The notes beneath the pieces are model-generated. The model had not been told where the DNA came from and did not search any database. It saw only the letters and a program-made list of their open reading frames with translations. A program made the translations under genes and the position numbers. DNA of 64,000 nucleotides from Chamaecrista fasciculata (lineage: Eukaryota > Streptophyta > Magnoliopsida > Fabales > Fabaceae): positions 116,892 through 180,891 of the forward strand of contig QANZ01001839.1 of the NCBI GenBank assembly GCA_003254925.1, read 5' to 3'. Below, one piece after another: positions 61,338 through 64,000 of the stretch (position 1 is the stretch's first letter; each line of letters begins with the position of its first letter).

Positions 61338-63124
61338 GTACTTGAGGGAATAATATAATGAAGATGAGAATATATATATATATATATACGAATGAATAAA
61401 AAAATAGCAAGAGGCTAGGCCTCCTCCATGTACGTACGTGTTGAATGCGTTGTGTAGACAGAGAGAGTCATATATATAAATAAAAGAGGTAGTATATTAT
61501 ACAAGTGAGAAAGTTGAAGGGTGCAGGGGTACACAAGTAGAGATATATATATAAATAAAAGTGAGAAAAAGGAAGCAATTTAAGAAAAGCAAGAAAATAA
61601 AATAAATAGAAAGAGCATTTATATATATAAAAGGAAATGAAGCGGCGTTGACGGTGATGAATAATGATGATGAACATATATATAAAATTGAAGTCTGGAG
61701 GTAGAGATAAATAAAGGAGAAGAAGCTAGCTAGCAAGTGCTAGAAAATAGGAAATTTATGGTAAAGTGTTATGTGTAGTCGTAGAGTCCGTGATTTCTCA
61801 CGCCACTCATCACGCCTGCCTCAATTTTCTTTGCTTTGCTCCACTACACACTCTCATTCTCATAAGTCATAACTCATCATAACCCATCTAATTAATTTGT
61901 ACACTAGATGTTAAGTGGAGTAATTTATTTGTCGTTTCTGGGACATTCCTACTTTTTGACACTGAAATACGTGTGCATTAATTGATTACACTACTGCTTA
62001 TAAGTTACTCATAATTCTCACTCACCACTTCAAATAACCATACTAGTAATTTCCTCAGTATCGATATATCTGCTTATCTTTTTGCTCACATGCATATGCT
62101 TCCAAATGATATTTTATGTATGTGGACTCAATAAATACCTAACCCATAAGTTACGCAACACAAAACTACTTTTTGGTTTTATTTGCTTACACATTGATAT
62201 ATATGATAAATGAAGTTACGTTGAATCATGTGCTACTGATTAAATGGAAACCGTATGTATGCCACTCAAAGACGCGTGAAGCTCTTCATATGCAAACCAA
62301 AAATAGGTCAAAGCATGCCATTCCAGTCAACAATCATACATCGATCACCAGGAAAGTTAATTAATTCCTTAATCATACACAATACACCTCAGGGATAGAA
62401 TTATACATAGGCCAACTGCATGTAGGGGAAAACAATACTGTAATCAATAAAAATGTGTATTTTTTGCAACTACTGTTAGTTTTTAACGTGATCATTTTTC
62501 TTTCTTTTCTGATTATCTATGCATAGTAGCCGTTTTAATGAAGAAATTAAGTTAAAATCAATTGAAGAAGAGACTCGGCACTTATATTTATATATAGAGA
62601 GAGAGTCGACAATTTTATATCAATTAATCATAATTAATTTACAAATCCCAGGGTTATAATTAGACTAGTATCTTAAATAAAATAAAAATTAATTAAGCCC
62701 AAAATAAAATAATTTTCCAACACCGACCACGTGATCAATTCAATCCCCAAATATCTAGAAGTGCATTTCAAATTCTTTTAAACAATGGAATTAATATCTC
62801 TGAAGCTGCAGAATTCAGATTAAGTTATCTTTGCACGCGCGAATTCAAAATGAATGAATGCATTCATATATATATATAGTCCTTTGGATTCTGTTTACTA
62901 TTCTTTCTGACACATTTATAATCCTTGATCGTCGTCGTCTATCCAAACGTGAAACTTTCTATATATAGACAAACATAGCACAGGTCTTTGTAACTAAAAT
63001 TGAATGTGACAACTGACTATTATTATATATAGCAGTGCTTATTTGATTGGAAAAACCAAATGAATAATTAATAGGTTAGCGATGTACGTAATACTACATG
63101 TTAAGTGGTTTGAATGATCAATAA
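61338..63124. promoter_or_regulatory. SKS upstream region and SAUR 3' side
   Basis: AT-rich sequence with several (AT)n tracts (61370-61388, 62862-62878) and a TACGTACGT palindrome near 61430. Small frames here are AT-biased. The part nearest 61337 is the likely SKS promoter and 5' UTR. I cannot assign a specific TATA box because of the simple repeats. Confidence 0.4.
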
Positions 63125-63514
63125 TTAGAAAGTGTACTGACGCAATTGTTCACAAGAAGAAGAAGAAGAAATGGAGATTAGAAGTTGATCCTGAAGGTGC
63201 TTAGTGACGTTGCGATGAATGAGCATGAGAACATAATCTATGAAAGTGGCTTCAAAAGGCAGTGTAAGAGGCACATTAGTGGACAGCCCAAATTCATGTT
63301 CTGCCAACTTCAGCATCTCTCTTATTATCTTGTTCTTCAGATATACCAACGGAATCACAAACCGCTGCTCATCAATGCTGTACACTACAAAATGACCCTT
63401 CTTCTCTGCTTTCACTTTTGACTCATTATTTCTCTTCAATATCATCCCCTGCTTCTCCCACTTCCTCCTCATTATTTCCATCATCTTCTTTCTACTAATA
63501 ATACTCATCATCAT
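63125..63514 (-). CDS. SAUR family auxin-responsive protein
   Basis: Small auxin-up RNA protein; several members activate plasma-membrane H+-ATPases by inhibiting PP2C-D phosphatases to promote cell expansion. Single exon, 129 aa, as is usual for SAURs. A basic N-terminus (MMEIMRRKWEKQG) precedes the conserved core at about 40-100: KKGHFVVYSIDEQRFVIPL, YLKNKIIREMLKLAEHEFGL and PLTLPFEATFIDYVLMLI. The C-terminal 30 residues are Ser-rich and variable. Three ATG codons occur in a row at the start; the first is used. Family membership is clear; the clade is not. Confidence 0.92.
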   Translation of the reverse strand: MMMSIISRKKMMEIMRRKWEKQGMILKRNNESKVKAEKKGHFVVYSIDEQRFVIPLVYLKNKIIREMLKLAEHEFGLSTNVPLTLPFEATFIDYVLMLIHRNVTKHLQDQLLISISSSSSCEQLRQYTF

Positions 63515-63592
63515 CTTCCCTCTTATGTGATAGACTCTCTTCTGATGATCAGTTCATATATGTTGAAATGACTAGCTAGTCAAGTGTTGGCG

Positions 63593-63607
63593 TCTTATAT
63601 ATATAAG
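63593..63607 (-). promoter_or_regulatory. Probable SAUR TATA box
   Basis: The minus strand reads CCTTATATATATAAG about 80 bp upstream of the SAUR ATG. This spacing would give a short 5' UTR, typical of these intronless genes. The call rests on motif and position alone. Confidence 0.55.
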
Positions 63608-64000
63608 GAGATATTCACTAAGCTAAGGGACAAAAAGAAAGCATGATATATGAAATAGCGGCGGTTCTTTTGGGAAGCAGATCAGGCATTCCTCACAAGT
63701 GGGTATTATATAGCCATGAATCCCATGAATTTGGTTTGCTATATCATTGAGGGGTGGACTCTAGTATATACATATACAAGGAATCTCACTTGGTACAACA
63801 TTATTATTATAGACTTCATAGATAAAATAACCAAAACTCCATAACAATCTTGTATTGTTTTGGAGTAATTAATTATATATTTGTATTATTGTCCTAATTT
63901 TTTTTTCTAAATATTGTTTATAAGATTTTCAATTTCATCTTGATTAAATGCTAGTGTCATTTAAATTAATATTAAATGTATAAGCTTTTTAATCTTATAT
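63608..64000. other. SAUR upstream region, no gene seen
   Basis: AT-rich promoter-side sequence. A TGTC-type auxin response element cannot be distinguished from background here. No further gene is seen before the window ends. Confidence 0.4.

Noticed and set aside
9539-63514. A biosynthetic or defence gene cluster
   Set aside because: The genes belong to unrelated pathways and the order matches ancestral gene order, so adjacency does not imply joint function.

Overview
This is nuclear DNA of a flowering plant, almost certainly a eudicot. The evidence is AT-rich sequence, many-exon genes with GT-AG introns, and plant-only families (PRONE-type RopGEF, SKU5-similar protein, SAUR, STY-type transit-peptide kinase, GGPP synthase small subunit). 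The intergenic DNA is full of plant transposons. I joined exons by hand from splice signals, reading-frame phase and remembered family sequences. All seven complete genes translate without internal stops; ATR is cut by the left window edge.

Layout. 1-6863 (-): 5' half of the ATR checkpoint kinase gene. 9539-13951 (-): MscS-like mechanosensitive channel. 14-18 kb: intergenic, with a Tourist-type MITE and a tRNA-derived SINE. 18070-26317 (-): ACT-domain kinase of the STY8/17/46 group, 16 exons, one with a GC-AG intron. 26.3-44.9 kb: a transposon-rich desert with nested MULE-type, hAT and PIF/Harbinger elements, solo LTRs, a 552-N gap and telomere-like arrays in inverted orientation. 44887-46516 (-): GGPP synthase small subunit (GGR/SSU-II). 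46724-47725: a Pack-MULE carrying a captured gene fragment. 50531-53249 (-): RopGEF. 55238-57431 (+): CCDC124/Lso2-like protein. 58281-61337 (-): SKU5-similar multicopper-oxidase-like protein. 63125-63514 (-): SAUR.

The order STY46 - GGR - RopGEF1 - SKS matches, from memory, Arabidopsis At4g38470 - At4g38460 - At4g38430 - At4g38420. The 26-62 kb part would then be a conserved eudicot block stretched by transposons, mainly between the kinase and GGR. The genes do not form an operon or an obvious biosynthetic cluster. They cover DNA-damage signalling, mechanosensing, plastid import and isoprenoids, ROP GTPase polarity, ribosome binding, cell wall and auxin response.

I saw no convincing undescribed system. 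The strongest non-routine signals are the Pack-MULE with perfect 9-bp target duplications, the three-layer nested insertions, and the duplicated splice acceptor plus GC donor in the kinase gene.
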